From an uncultured Pseudomonadota bacterium (lineage in GTDB: Bacteria; Myxococcota_A; Bradymonadia; Bradymonadales; Bradymonadaceae), in contig CAJXPB010000004.1 in NCBI GenBank assembly GCA_913057905.1, forward strand, positions 124,001 to 188,000: DNA of 64,000 nt, given 5' to 3'. Each line of letters opens with the position of its first letter. Position 1 is the first letter of the stretch. This document shows positions 18,221 through 27,550 of this stretch, in pieces. The notes beneath the pieces were generated by a model that searched no databases, had not been told where the DNA came from, and saw nothing but the letters and a program-made list of their open reading frames with translations. The translations under genes were made by a program, and so were the position numbers.

Positions 18221-18237
18221 ACTGAACAGGTGTGCCC
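18221..18237 (-). promoter_or_regulatory. Candidate LexA box (distal)
   Basis: Read on the minus strand: GGGCACACCTGTTCAGT. It matches the same myxococcal consensus at all but the two outermost left positions and the last base. It starts 19 bp from the first copy, so the two boxes sit on nearly the same face of the helix. It begins 2 bp after the proximal copy ends and lies 10 bp beyond the stop codon of the neighbouring lipoprotein gene. Confidence 0.55.
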
Positions 18238-18246
18238 CCGTCAAGA

Positions 18247-21200
18247 TCAGTTGCAGGCGGCGTGAATCTGCCAGTCTTGCAGAGTCCCGGTATCGAAGCT
18301 CGCGGTGTCTGCGACATTGAGGGTCCAGTTCCCATTGGGGTTGGCGCCGATAAACGGCGACAGGGCCTCGTTGGGCGTCAGGGTCTCCGGGTACAGCCCT
18401 TCGATGTTGGTGCTGCCGCCGCCGCTAGTGTCGCGGAGATTGACGGTCGTGCCCGTCGGGCCCGTCAGGTCGATGACCAGGTCACCCACGAAGCTGTGGG
18501 TGACATTGACTCCGACATAGAGCTTTGAGGTTGTTCCGTTGCAGCCGGATACAGTCAACGAATCCGTGATCCCCGCCGAGTCGTTGTCGGGGATCGGCGT
18601 GCTGGGAGCGCTGCTGCCCGAGCCCAGCGACGAACAGCAATTCGAGCAGCTATAGGTCGTCCCAAGTCCCAGCGGGGTGCAGTAGGAGAAATCTCCGCCG
18701 CTGGTGCAACTGCCGGTCTTGGGGGTGCAGGTCGGCTGCTGGATCTTGGCGGTCAGCGTCGCCGTGCCATAGATCCCCGAGGCGGCATTATCGACGTCGG
18801 CCATGACGTAATAGGTGCCGGCCTGATTGACGGCGAAGGTCTGGCTGACTGACGTGCTTCCATAGTCTTCGATCCCGGCGACGCAACTGCCGCCGACGTC
18901 CGAGCAGTCGCTGACGACATACAGGCTCGGCTCTTCACTCGGGGCCCACGAGAGTTCGACGATGTCGCCGGCATTGGCTTGGAAGCTGAAGACGGCTTCG
19001 TGTCCCGGCGAGTCGTCGAACCCAAATTCCATGCAGCTCGCCCCGCCTATGTCGTAGTCGTTGGTGAAGTCACCCATCTGCAGGGAGTAGGTATGCTCGG
19101 TGCCGTCATTGGGGATGGTGATGGCATTCGAGCAGATCTCGCCCTGGCAGACGGCCTGGCTGCAACTGTAGCCGCAGCGGTCGGTGGTATCGTAGGCAGT
19201 ACCGGGGGCATTGCAGGTCTCGACCCTGTCGCCTGCGCACTGCTTCATGCCGGGCGTGCAGATGACGTCCTTGAATTCCAGACTGAGCTGGGCGGTCCCC
19301 AGCAGTTGGCCGGCCTCGGTGTCGACGACGAGCGTCCGGGTGACTTCGGAGTCGGTGCGGTTCGAGAAGGTGATTGTCTCGCGGATGTCTTCGTCGGTCG
19401 ACCCGGCGGCGCCCTTCTGGCAGGTCCCGCTGACGTCGTCGCAGGTGTCGGCGACGTAGAGGGCACCCTGGACTTCGTTGGCGAAGGTCACCTCCGCGGT
19501 CACACCTTTGTTTGGCGGCAGGGTGACCTCGTAGGCCTTGTCGGGGCCGGTCGTCCGGTCGGACCGGTTGCCCAGGCACCCGTCGGGGGCGATCTCGTAT
19601 TCATTGTTGAGCTGTGGGAAGTTGATCTCCCGGATGATCGGGGAGCCAGAGCTCATGTCCTGCGGGCTGATCGACGGAGCAGTCCCACAGATATCGCCGG
19701 CCGGCGGGAAGCACTCGCCGCTGGAGGGATTGCAGCCGGCATCGCATTGAATCGACCGGAAACGTCCCCCTTCGGCCGAGCAGATCTCGGCGACATCGGC
19801 CGCACTGCAGAAGTTGTCTTGGCCGGTGCACGCCTTGAACGTGGTTTCGGTCGTCAATTCGAACGGGCCTCCGGAGCCGTCGACGGTCGGCTGGACGATC
19901 AGATAGTGAGTGCCCCGATTGAGCAGGGCAGTGAGGGTTTCGTCTTCGCCCGCTCTGGAGTTGTCGGCGCATGATTGCTCCGAGGATGGCTGCGTGCACT
20001 CGCCGCGCAGGCTCATCGACAGGTTCGCATCGCTGAGTTGCGGGGTCAGTTCGAAGGTCATTTGCTGGGGGGCCTCCAGGTCGATTCTGTAGATCCGCTC
20101 GCGGGAGCTGTTCGACGGCGAGGTGCAGCTCGAGCCGATGTTCGAGGAGGGAGCTCCGTCGGTGGTGCCCGAGATGGACTGGTTGGCGCGAAGTTCGGTG
20201 GCCTGGTTGCACGCACTCTGGACGTCACCGGGGACCACGTTGACTGAGAGGTCGTAGGAGACGCCTGCCGGCTCCATGTCGTCCAACGCACGGACCTCGG
20301 CGACATACGAGCCGTGGTCGGTGAGTCCGATCGTGGTGTCGGCTTGCACGGTGTGCTGGCGTCCCATGGCTCCGGACCGGGCGGTGGTAACCTCGGTGCC
20401 GTCTTTCAGGATCGCCACCTCGTAGGCTCCCAAGCCGCTGTCGCGGCGCGGGACATCGACGGTCACAATCAGAGTGCCCGTGCTCGAGCCAGCGAGGAAA
20501 TCAGTGGTGTCAAAGCTCAACCGGTCGACATCACCTTGGCACAGGGTCCCGGAGAGCTGACCGGACGTCTCTGCGACGGAGCTCAGGTCGATGGTATTCT
20601 GGGCGGTGTCGCTGGGTTCGAATTGGTCCGGCTTGCACATCGTGCTCCCCAGACACGTCAGCCCGGCGCACTGTCGGCCGGATTTGCAGTCGAACGAGGT
20701 CTCACAGACCTCGGGTTCCGAGCAGGTGCCATCGTTGAAATTGCACGTCTGATTGCCGGGACAACCGCCTTCGCCGCCGGCGTCTCCACAGGCGACCGAT
20801 TCAAGTCGGCAGGTACCGTCGATGCACACGTGGCCGCTGAGACATTCGCCGTCGTCTTCGCAGCTGGTCGGGTTCTGGCATTGACCGACGGATGGAACGC
20901 AGACGCCTCGGTCGCACTGCACGTCATTGCGTTCACACAGATCCGGTCGGCAGGTGTTCATCTGGTCGCAGAAATATCCCTCTAGGCAGCGCGACCGTTC
21001 GCCCTGGCAGTCCATGGCATTTCGGCAGCCGTCTGCCTCGAACGCGCAGACGCCGCGCTGGCAGGAGAAGGCCTCGCAGAAGGTCGCGGCGGGTTTACAC
21101 GTCCCGTCGGCGCACTTCTCACCACTGATGCAATCGAGGTTTTCGGTCGACTCGGAGCAAGAGTCCTTGGAAACGCAGTTGTCGGTGCCGCGTTTGCAGA

Positions 21201-21615
21201 CGCCACGCTTGCACGTGACGTCATTGCAGGGATCGGGAACACATTGGCCCTCGGCGTTGCAGAAGGTGCGCGACACACAGTCGGAATTCTGCTCGCAACC
21301 CGACGAGGGGTTGACGCAGATTCCGTCGTCGTTGCAGACCCCAGCATCGCAGTCGGCATCTTCGGAGCACTGGGTCTGGCCGACGCATTGGCGATCTGGC
21401 CCGCACTCGTAGCCCGGCACGCAATCGTCATCGACGTAGCAGGTCGATTTGTTGACACATGTCCCCGACGAGGACTCGCACGTGCCGAAGTCACATGTCT
21501 TGTCGGCGCACGGGTCGTCAGGACCACATCCGCTGGCGACACCGATCGTCAGCAGGGCGAAGAGGAAAAGTGCTATAAGTCGGATGAAACCTCTTTCTGA
21601 CTTTTTGAACTTCAT
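18247..21615 (-). CDS. Large Cys-rich lipoprotein with C-terminal P-domain, family copy 1
   Basis: 1122 aa. The signal peptide ends in lipobox VASGC (Cys at about 30). Residues about 31-340 are a Cys-rich array of short repeats (CxxDxDC, CxxGxCxxG) of the Dickkopf/EGF-like kind, including ACGDAGGEGGCPGNQTC. A middle region (about 345-950) has several pre-peptidase-like beta domains with more paired Cys. The last 120 residues match a proprotein-convertase P-domain (DSLTVSGC, HSFVGDLVIDL, GNWTLNVAD, DWQIHAACN). It is a close paralogue of the genes at 59187 and 63013. Likely a surface lipoprotein, with disulfides formed outside the cytosol. No protease domain is seen, so the role is unknown. Confidence 0.75.
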   Translation of the reverse strand: MKFKKSERGFIRLIALFLFALLTIGVASGCGPDDPCADKTCDFGTCESSSGTCVNKSTCYVDDDCVPGYECGPDRQCVGQTQCSEDADCDAGVCNDDGICVNPSSGCEQNSDCVSRTFCNAEGQCVPDPCNDVTCKRGVCKRGTDNCVSKDSCSESTENLDCISGEKCADGTCKPAATFCEAFSCQRGVCAFEADGCRNAMDCQGERSRCLEGYFCDQMNTCRPDLCERNDVQCDRGVCVPSVGQCQNPTSCEDDGECLSGHVCIDGTCRLESVACGDAGGEGGCPGNQTCNFNDGTCSEPEVCETSFDCKSGRQCAGLTCLGSTMCKPDQFEPSDTAQNTIDLSSVAETSGQLSGTLCQGDVDRLSFDTTDFLAGSSTGTLIVTVDVPRRDSGLGAYEVAILKDGTEVTTARSGAMGRQHTVQADTTIGLTDHGSYVAEVRALDDMEPAGVSYDLSVNVVPGDVQSACNQATELRANQSISGTTDGAPSSNIGSSCTSPSNSSRERIYRIDLEAPQQMTFELTPQLSDANLSMSLRGECTQPSSEQSCADNSRAGEDETLTALLNRGTHYLIVQPTVDGSGGPFELTTETTFKACTGQDNFCSAADVAEICSAEGGRFRSIQCDAGCNPSSGECFPPAGDICGTAPSISPQDMSSGSPIIREINFPQLNNEYEIAPDGCLGNRSDRTTGPDKAYEVTLPPNKGVTAEVTFANEVQGALYVADTCDDVSGTCQKGAAGSTDEDIRETITFSNRTDSEVTRTLVVDTEAGQLLGTAQLSLEFKDVICTPGMKQCAGDRVETCNAPGTAYDTTDRCGYSCSQAVCQGEICSNAITIPNDGTEHTYSLQMGDFTNDYDIGGASCMEFGFDDSPGHEAVFSFQANAGDIVELSWAPSEEPSLYVVSDCSDVGGSCVAGIEDYGSTSVSQTFAVNQAGTYYVMADVDNAASGIYGTATLTAKIQQPTCTPKTGSCTSGGDFSYCTPLGLGTTYSCSNCCSSLGSGSSAPSTPIPDNDSAGITDSLTVSGCNGTTSKLYVGVNVTHSFVGDLVIDLTGPTGTTVNLRDTSGGGSTNIEGLYPETLTPNEALSPFIGANPNGNWTLNVADTASFDTGTLQDWQIHAACN

Positions 21616-21747
21616 CGTTAATTGGAAGATATTGGGTGGAAAAATCTCTATAACCGACTCGTAACAATATCGCGTTTGGATTTAAAGAAGTGCGTTAAAC
21701 TGATTGTGGGAGGGTCAGGCGAAGTGGGAATTCAGGGATGCGCGGCC

Positions 21748-22566
21748 CTACATCGCAAACACATCCATCGTCACCGCCACCGAGACGTGAATCAGCACGC
21801 CCAGCCAGATGTTTCCGGTCAGCAGCGAGAAGAGGCCCAGAACAACGCCGGCGACGATCGAGCCGATCGTCTCGGGGAGGGGTTTCCCAAAGTGAATCAT
21901 GCAGTACGGAATCACCGAGACGACAATGGAGTAGATGCCGAAGCGTCGTTTGAGTCCGTGGATGAGGAATCCACGAAAGAAAAACTCAAGGCTCAGAAAC
22001 TGGAGGGCATACAGCCCCTCCCAGACCATAAAGTCGTACCAGGAGCGGCCCGCGTGCGGGTAGAAGGGATAGGTCGACTGGAAGCTGGAGGTCCCGGATA
22101 TGAGGTAGACCACCGGCAGCACGGCGAGGTACAGTAGGACGTAGATCCAGAGGTGAGAGAGTGTCCCCTTGGTGCGCAGGCCCATGTCCGTCATCTTTCG
22201 GCGCATGGCAAACCGGGCCCAGAGCATCGGGACCAACATGTAGCCGACGAAGGTTCCGACGGCCCAATACCCGAGCCGAAAGAGCCGGTCGTATTCGCTG
22301 TCCGAGAAGATGTATCGGACCGTCTGTTCGTAGATGGGGCCAAACCAGGCGGCCAGGTCGGCGAGCCAGTTCCAGTTGCTGGAGCCGCCGTAGTACTCGA
22401 GTCCGATGAGCATCAGACAGGCGACGAGGATGACGCCGACGACCTCACCGTCGATTCGTCCGGTACGACGCGCCTGGTCGCTCAGACTGCGCCGCTCGAC
22501 CGATTCGAGGGCATCTCGCAGCTCGTCCAGGCTGCGGGAGAGGCGTTGTTTGATTCGGCGAAGCAT
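21748..22566 (-). CDS. CPBP-family intramembrane metalloprotease
   Basis: 272 aa with about seven hydrophobic segments. The CPBP (CAAX protease/Abi) motifs are in the C-terminal half: LEFFFRGFL (motif 1, with one of the usual two Glu), CMIHFGKP (motif 2 His) and LIHVSVAVTMD (motif 3 His). The family includes prenyl-protein proteases, bacteriocin self-immunity proteins and the myxosortases that process MYXO-CTERM tails. Which role applies here cannot be read from sequence. It is divergent from mutL and downstream of nothing obvious. Confidence 0.75.
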   Translation of the reverse strand: MLRRIKQRLSRSLDELRDALESVERRSLSDQARRTGRIDGEVVGVILVACLMLIGLEYYGGSSNWNWLADLAAWFGPIYEQTVRYIFSDSEYDRLFRLGYWAVGTFVGYMLVPMLWARFAMRRKMTDMGLRTKGTLSHLWIYVLLYLAVLPVVYLISGTSSFQSTYPFYPHAGRSWYDFMVWEGLYALQFLSLEFFFRGFLIHGLKRRFGIYSIVVSVIPYCMIHFGKPLPETIGSIVAGVVLGLFSLLTGNIWLGVLIHVSVAVTMDVFAM

Positions 22567-22706
22567 CGAAATCTGCCCCGGATGAATGGTACGCTGGTGG
22601 GCGCCGCGGAACCGGCGGTGTCGGCGTTGAAGCTCGGCGCGGATGCGTTAGCATGACTCGACCGCGCGACCCTGAGAGACAATTTTGGCAGCCGAGTACG
22701 TAGCAC

Positions 22707-24701
22707 ATGGATAAGGAGACTTACAGAAACCCGGCGCGGGAGTTCGCGGCCGACTCACCGCGTCAGGTGTCGGTGCTTCCGGATGAACTCTCCAACAAGA
22801 TCGCCGCCGGCGAGGTCGTCGAACGCCCGGCGTCGGTGGTCAAAGAGCTGATGGAGAACAGCCTGGACGCCGGGGCCTCTCGAATCGAAGTGGCCATCGA
22901 AGAGGGGGGCCGCGAGTCGATTCGGGTGCGTGACAACGGCTGTGGGATGCAGCGCGAGGACCTGCTGCGGGCCATCGAACGCCACGCCACCAGCAAGGTC
23001 TCCAGCATGGAGGACCTCGCCGAGATCGGCACCCTGGGATTTCGAGGCGAGGCCGTCCCCTCGATGGGCGCGGTCTCCAGGATGGTCATTCAGTCGAAGC
23101 CACACGGTGATCTGTCTGGGACCCGGGTCTACGTCGAAGGCGGGACCCTCGAAGAGGTCGAAGAGGTCGGCGTCAAAGCCGGCACGGAGGTGCGGGTCGA
23201 CGACCTCTTTTTCAACACTCCGGCGCGTCGGAAGTTCATGAAGACGCCGCGCGCCGAGAGCCGCCGCATTACCGAGATGATGGTGCGGATCTCGCTGTCG
23301 CGCCCCGACGTGAAATTCGTGCTCAAGCGCGACGGCAAGGTCCGGCTGGATCTGCCCGCCGTCGAGGACGTACGCGACCGGGTCCTGGAGGTCATGGGTC
23401 GAGACGTCTACGAGGCCCTCTACGAGACCTACCCGTATCCGGCGATCAACGGGGTGGTCGCCCGAGGTTATTTTTCGGAGCCGGGGCACTCCCAGCGGAC
23501 CTCGAAAAATATCTACACCTACGTCAATGGTCGGTACGTCGACGATGCGACGATCCGTGCCGCGATCAACAAATCCTACGGGAGCCTGCTCGACGGAGGA
23601 CGGTATCCGTCGGTCATCCTGTATCTGGACGTGCCCTTCGATCTGGTCGACGTGAACGTCCACCCGATGAAAACCGAGGTCCGATTCGACGATACCCAAC
23701 CGATCTTTCGTGCCGTCTACCACGCGATCGGCGACGCGCTGGCGGAGTCTCCCTGGGTCGACGAGGAGGGCGACCGGGTCTACAACCTCGACGAGTCCGA
23801 CTCCGACGGTGACAAGCAAGATGAGGGTCGTGGAACCGGCGGGGACGTCAGCCCCGACATGGCATCCTTCGAGCCTCTGAACGCTCGAAACGGGCGTCGG
23901 TCTCAACAGGGCTCGAATCAGGGTGGCTCAAAAAACTGGTCGGGTAGCCGGCGACAGGGTTCCGGGGCCGGCGAAGACGAGGTCGCCTCGCCGTTTTTTG
24001 AGCGCGAGGACGACCAACGCGGGTTTTCTGCCCGGGGGGCCCAGCCGCTTCAGGAGCCGCCCCGGGTCGACTCCGGTGAGATCGGGGATGCGCCGCCCGA
24101 GCAGGCCGAAGAGGGCGCGTATTTCTCGTCGCTCAAGGTCATCGGTCAATTCAAGCGGGCGTACATCGTCTGTGAGGATCGCTCGGGCCTGGTCGTCATC
24201 GACCAGCACGCGGCCCACGAGCGGATCGGGTACGAGCACCTTCGGGTACTTTATCAAAAGGACAACAAGGAGACGCAATCTCTGCTTTTCGGCCAGCGTC
24301 TCGAGCTCGACGCCATGCAGGCCGATACCCTGCAGGAGCATCTCGACGTGTTTGAGAATGCCGGCTTCGAGATCGAACCCTTCGGCGGCGAGAGCTTTGC
24401 ATTGAAGTCGGTTCCGGCCGTGCTCGAAGATGCCGACCACGAAGCCCTGGTGCGCGACACGATCGACGAGTTGTCGGAGCTCGGCACCAGTGATGTGGTC
24501 GACGAAGCCCTCGATTCGGTCTTGAGCCGTATGGCGTGCCATTCGGTGGTCCGCGGTCCCACGGACCTGACGCGCGAGGAGTGCCAGGGCCTGCTCGAAC
24601 AGATGGATCAGATCGATTTCAAGGCGAATTGCCCGCACGGCCGGCCCGTCTATTTCCGCATCCCGTTGATGGAACTCGAAAAGAGTTTTGACCGTCGATG
24701 A
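22707..24701 (+). CDS. mutL: DNA mismatch repair protein MutL (endonuclease type)
   Basis: 664 aa. The GHKL ATPase domain carries KIAAGEVVERPASVVKELMEN, DNGCGM and GFRGEAV. A charged, Gly/Gln-rich linker covers about 350-450. The C-terminal domain has the metal-binding endonuclease motif DQHAAHERIGYE (499-510) in the DQHAx2Ex4E pattern, ACHSVVR, and CPHGRP (from Cys642). These mark a MutL that nicks DNA itself, as in most bacteria without MutH. The start is the first ATG; an AAGGAG lies inside codons 3-4 and is not useful for this start. The order mutL-miaA (9-bp gap) is conserved widely. Confidence 0.96.
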   Translation: MDKETYRNPAREFAADSPRQVSVLPDELSNKIAAGEVVERPASVVKELMENSLDAGASRIEVAIEEGGRESIRVRDNGCGMQREDLLRAIERHATSKVSSMEDLAEIGTLGFRGEAVPSMGAVSRMVIQSKPHGDLSGTRVYVEGGTLEEVEEVGVKAGTEVRVDDLFFNTPARRKFMKTPRAESRRITEMMVRISLSRPDVKFVLKRDGKVRLDLPAVEDVRDRVLEVMGRDVYEALYETYPYPAINGVVARGYFSEPGHSQRTSKNIYTYVNGRYVDDATIRAAINKSYGSLLDGGRYPSVILYLDVPFDLVDVNVHPMKTEVRFDDTQPIFRAVYHAIGDALAESPWVDEEGDRVYNLDESDSDGDKQDEGRGTGGDVSPDMASFEPLNARNGRRSQQGSNQGGSKNWSGSRRQGSGAGEDEVASPFFEREDDQRGFSARGAQPLQEPPRVDSGEIGDAPPEQAEEGAYFSSLKVIGQFKRAYIVCEDRSGLVVIDQHAAHERIGYEHLRVLYQKDNKETQSLLFGQRLELDAMQADTLQEHLDVFENAGFEIEPFGGESFALKSVPAVLEDADHEALVRDTIDELSELGTSDVVDEALDSVLSRMACHSVVRGPTDLTREECQGLLEQMDQIDFKANCPHGRPVYFRIPLMELEKSFDRR

Positions 24702-24710
24702 TACGTATTT

Positions 24711-25739
24711 ATGGAATTTGAAACGATGCCTTCCCCCGACCTGCCACGGATTCTGGTGGTGGGTGGGCCGACTGCCGTCGGAAAATCTTCCTTTGCCTTG
24801 AGAGCCGCCGAGTGCCTCGACGGCGAGATCGTCGGCGCGGACAGCGTCCAGATCTATCGGCGGGTCGACATCGGCACCGCCAAGCCGAGCCATAAACAAC
24901 GCGAGCGGGTGCCTCATCATCTCATCGATGAATTGGAGCTCGACGAGCCCTTCGATGTGGCCGAATACGTCGACCGGGCCAAAGACGTCATTGCGGAGAT
25001 CCGCGAGCGCGGCAAATTCCCCATCGTGGTCGGTGGAACGGGCCTCTATCTGAGATTACTCGTCCACGGGATCTTCGAAGCTCCGAAGGCGTCGGACGAG
25101 TTGCGCGAAAAGTACATGCGCCTTCAGAAAGAAGAGGGCGTCGACGCCCTGTACGCCAAACTTCAGGAGGTCGATCCCGAGTGGGCCGACCGGGTCGATG
25201 CCGACGACGGCGTGCGGGTTCGCCGCGGACTGGAGGTCTGGGAGCAGACCGGCCAGACGATGACCGAATTACAGAGCCAACATCAGTTTGGCGACCCCAA
25301 CTACTACCCGCTGAAGATCGGGCTGATCCGCCCGCGCCAGGAGATCTACAACCGCATCCACGAGCGGTTCGACGCGATGATGGAACAGGGGCTTCTCGAG
25401 GAATATCGCGAGATCATCGAGCAGGGGTACGACCGCGACTTGAAGCCGCTTCAAGCCCTGGGGTATCGACAGATGGGCGAGCATCTCTTCGACGGGGTCC
25501 CGCTGGAAGAGGCCGTGCGCGAGGCAAAAAAGCGGACCCGGCGGTACGCCAAACAGCAGATTTCGTGGCTTCGTGGCGAGCCGATGCTCCACTGGGCGAT
25601 GGCGCCCATCGCGGACGACGACGGGTCCCTGCCGGAGGAGGTTCGAGGGGACCTGCTCGAGTTTCGCGACGGTGGAGAGCCTGAGCTCGACTGGGCGCAA
25701 GTCGACTCCTACGACGTCACCCGAGACGACGAGACGTGA
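24711..25739 (+). CDS. miaA: tRNA dimethylallyltransferase MiaA
   Basis: 342 aa. P-loop GPTAVGKSS (about 19-27), DSVQIYRRVDIGTAKP, PHHLID, and GGTGLYLRLLVHGI are all standard MiaA motifs. The enzyme adds an isopentenyl group to A37 of tRNAs reading U-starting codons. A second in-frame ATG at 24726 is possible; both starts keep the P-loop. The C-terminus is about 30 residues longer than usual and acidic (ADDDGSLPEEVRG...). It follows mutL by 9 bp and precedes hisC by 33 bp in the same direction. Confidence 0.95.
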   Translation: MEFETMPSPDLPRILVVGGPTAVGKSSFALRAAECLDGEIVGADSVQIYRRVDIGTAKPSHKQRERVPHHLIDELELDEPFDVAEYVDRAKDVIAEIRERGKFPIVVGGTGLYLRLLVHGIFEAPKASDELREKYMRLQKEEGVDALYAKLQEVDPEWADRVDADDGVRVRRGLEVWEQTGQTMTELQSQHQFGDPNYYPLKIGLIRPRQEIYNRIHERFDAMMEQGLLEEYREIIEQGYDRDLKPLQALGYRQMGEHLFDGVPLEEAVREAKKRTRRYAKQQISWLRGEPMLHWAMAPIADDDGSLPEEVRGDLLEFRDGGEPELDWAQVDSYDVTRDDET

Positions 25740-25772
25740 TCATTCAATGCCTGATGAAGAAAGGAAGCGAGC

Positions 25773-26897
25773 ATGACACGACCGGTCGCCGATGAGCATA
25801 TTACTGGCATCTCCCCCTACGTTCCCGGCAAGCAGGTCGCCGAAATCGAACGGGAGTACGGGGTCGAGGGGGCCATCAAGATGGCGAGTAACGAGAACCC
25901 GCTGGGTCCGAGTCCCGCGGCTCGCGAGGTCATCAAAGAGGCGTCGGCCGAAGCCCACATCTACCCCGACGGCGACGCCCGCGAACTGAAGCACGCCGTC
26001 GCCGAGCACCACGACGTGCCCGTAGAAGAGGTGCTGTGCGGCAACGGCTCCGACCAACTCCTGCGTCTGGCCGTACAGGCTCTCTCCAGATGGGGGCAGG
26101 ATGCCGGGCTGATTTCGAACTTTTCATTCGGCGCATATCCAATCGCGCTGCGGGGGCACAATCTGGACGTACGCCGGGTCGATATGAAGCCCGGGCTTCA
26201 GTACGACATGCCGGCCATGGCCGAAGCGGTCAGCCCCAACACTCGGATCGTGTTTCTGGCGAACCCCAACAACCCGACGGGCACCTACATCACCGAAGGA
26301 GATTTGAGGGGCTTTCTGCGATCCGTCCCGGACGACGTCGTCGTCATCGTCGACGAGGCCTACACCCAGTACGTCGAGGCCGACGACTACGCCTCGGCGA
26401 TGGAGATGCGAGACGAGCACGAGCTTCTGATCGTGACGCGGACCTTCAGCAAATGCTTCGGGCTGGCGGCGATGCGCATCGGGTACGCCATCAGCACGCC
26501 CGAGGTGATCGATGCGATCAACCGCGTGAGGGCCCCATTCAATTGCAATCGGATCGGCCAGAAAGCCGCTGTTGCGGCGTTGGCGGATCGCAAGTTCGTA
26601 CAGCGCTCCGTAGAGGTCAATGAACAGGGCCGCGAGCAACTCGAATCGGGGCTCGCCGAATTGAGGGACCGCGGGGTCGACTGGATCCCCAGCCAGACCA
26701 ACTTTCTGCTGTGCGAGATGCCGTTTGCCGGCCGCGAGGTCTACGAGGCGATGTTGTACGAAGGTGTAATCACTCGACCGGTCGAAGCGTACGGCCTGCC
26801 GAACCACCTGCGGATCAGCATCGGGACCGAAAAACAGAACGAAGCCTGCCTGGATGCGCTGGAGGCCGCGCTCACGACGCTCGAGGAGGGGGCATGA
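25773..26897 (+). CDS. hisC: Histidinol-phosphate aminotransferase
   Basis: 374 aa, family length. Class I/II aminotransferase fold with KMASNENPLGPS near the N-terminus, CGNGSDQLL, FLANPNNPTGT, VDEAYTQYV and the PLP-lysine motif TFSKCFGLAAMRIGY. It transfers an amino group to imidazole-acetol phosphate in histidine synthesis; related HisC forms also act on aromatic keto acids. A good ribosome site (AAGGAAG) precedes the ATG. The stop overlaps the cmk start as ATGA. No other his gene is nearby, and the pairing with cmk and rpsA fits the common hisC-(tyrA-aroA)-cmk-rpsA layout, so an aromatic or broad role is possible. Confidence 0.9.
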   Translation: MTRPVADEHITGISPYVPGKQVAEIEREYGVEGAIKMASNENPLGPSPAAREVIKEASAEAHIYPDGDARELKHAVAEHHDVPVEEVLCGNGSDQLLRLAVQALSRWGQDAGLISNFSFGAYPIALRGHNLDVRRVDMKPGLQYDMPAMAEAVSPNTRIVFLANPNNPTGTYITEGDLRGFLRSVPDDVVVIVDEAYTQYVEADDYASAMEMRDEHELLIVTRTFSKCFGLAAMRIGYAISTPEVIDAINRVRAPFNCNRIGQKAAVAALADRKFVQRSVEVNEQGREQLESGLAELRDRGVDWIPSQTNFLLCEMPFAGREVYEAMLYEGVITRPVEAYGLPNHLRISIGTEKQNEACLDALEAALTTLEEGA

Positions 26898-27547
26898 TCG
26901 TCGCGATCGACGGCCCGGCGGGCGCGGGGAAATCGACGGTCGCCAGACGGGTGGCCGATCGGCTCGATTTTCAACTCATCGACACGGGGGCCCTGTATCG
27001 CATCGTCGCCCTGCGGGCGCTGGAGGCCGGCCTGGAGCCCGAGGATGGCGAGTCCATCGCCGAAGTGGCACGGTCGCTCGATCTCGATTTCGCCGACGAA
27101 GGATTGGTCTGCGACGGCGAGCCCGTGGGAGACGAAATCCGGACCCCGGAGGTCAGCCAGACCACCAGTGAGATCTCCTCGCTTCCGGAGGTTCGCGAGG
27201 CTCTACTCGGCGTTCAACGACGTATCGGTCGACGTCGGGATTCGGTCCTCGAGGGTCGCGACATCGGCACCGTCGTATTTCCCGAAGCGGAGGTGAAGAT
27301 CTTTTTGACCGCGTCCGCCGAAGAACGGGGCCGGCGCCGGTGGGAGGAACTCGTCGAGCGCGGTGAATCGGCTGAGCTCGACGAGGTTGTCGCCGAGATG
27401 AAGCGGCGGGATAAACGAGACCGTTCCCGCGATATCGCGCCGCTGAGCCAGGCGCCCGACGCCGTGGTCGTCGACTCGACGTCGCTGGATCCCGACGAGG
27501 TCGTCGGTCGAATCCTGGAGATCGTCGAAGACCAGCGCGGCGGCTGA
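26894..27547 (+). CDS. cmk: Cytidylate kinase
   Basis: 217 aa from the ATG at 26894, which overlaps the hisC stop (ATGA) and has GAGGAGGGGG upstream. The P-loop GPAGAGKST is at residues 7-15, with DTGALYR at about 34-40, EGRDIGTVVFPEA, and the LID-like RRDKRDRSRDIAPL with DSTSLDPDEV near the end. It phosphorylates CMP and dCMP for nucleotide pools. The longer frame (from 26711) would run inside hisC and is not used. It ends 3 bp from the convergent ArsA-like gene. Confidence 0.95.
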   Translation: MIVAIDGPAGAGKSTVARRVADRLDFQLIDTGALYRIVALRALEAGLEPEDGESIAEVARSLDLDFADEGLVCDGEPVGDEIRTPEVSQTTSEISSLPEVREALLGVQRRIGRRRDSVLEGRDIGTVVFPEAEVKIFLTASAEERGRRRWEELVERGESAELDEVVAEMKRRDKRDRSRDIAPLSQAPDAVVVDSTSLDPDEVVGRILEIVEDQRGG

Positions 27548-27550
27548 TCC

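Noticed and set aside
18247..21615. Considered as a subtilisin-like convertase because of the P-domain
   Set aside because: No Asp/His/Ser protease motifs were found anywhere in the 1122 residues.
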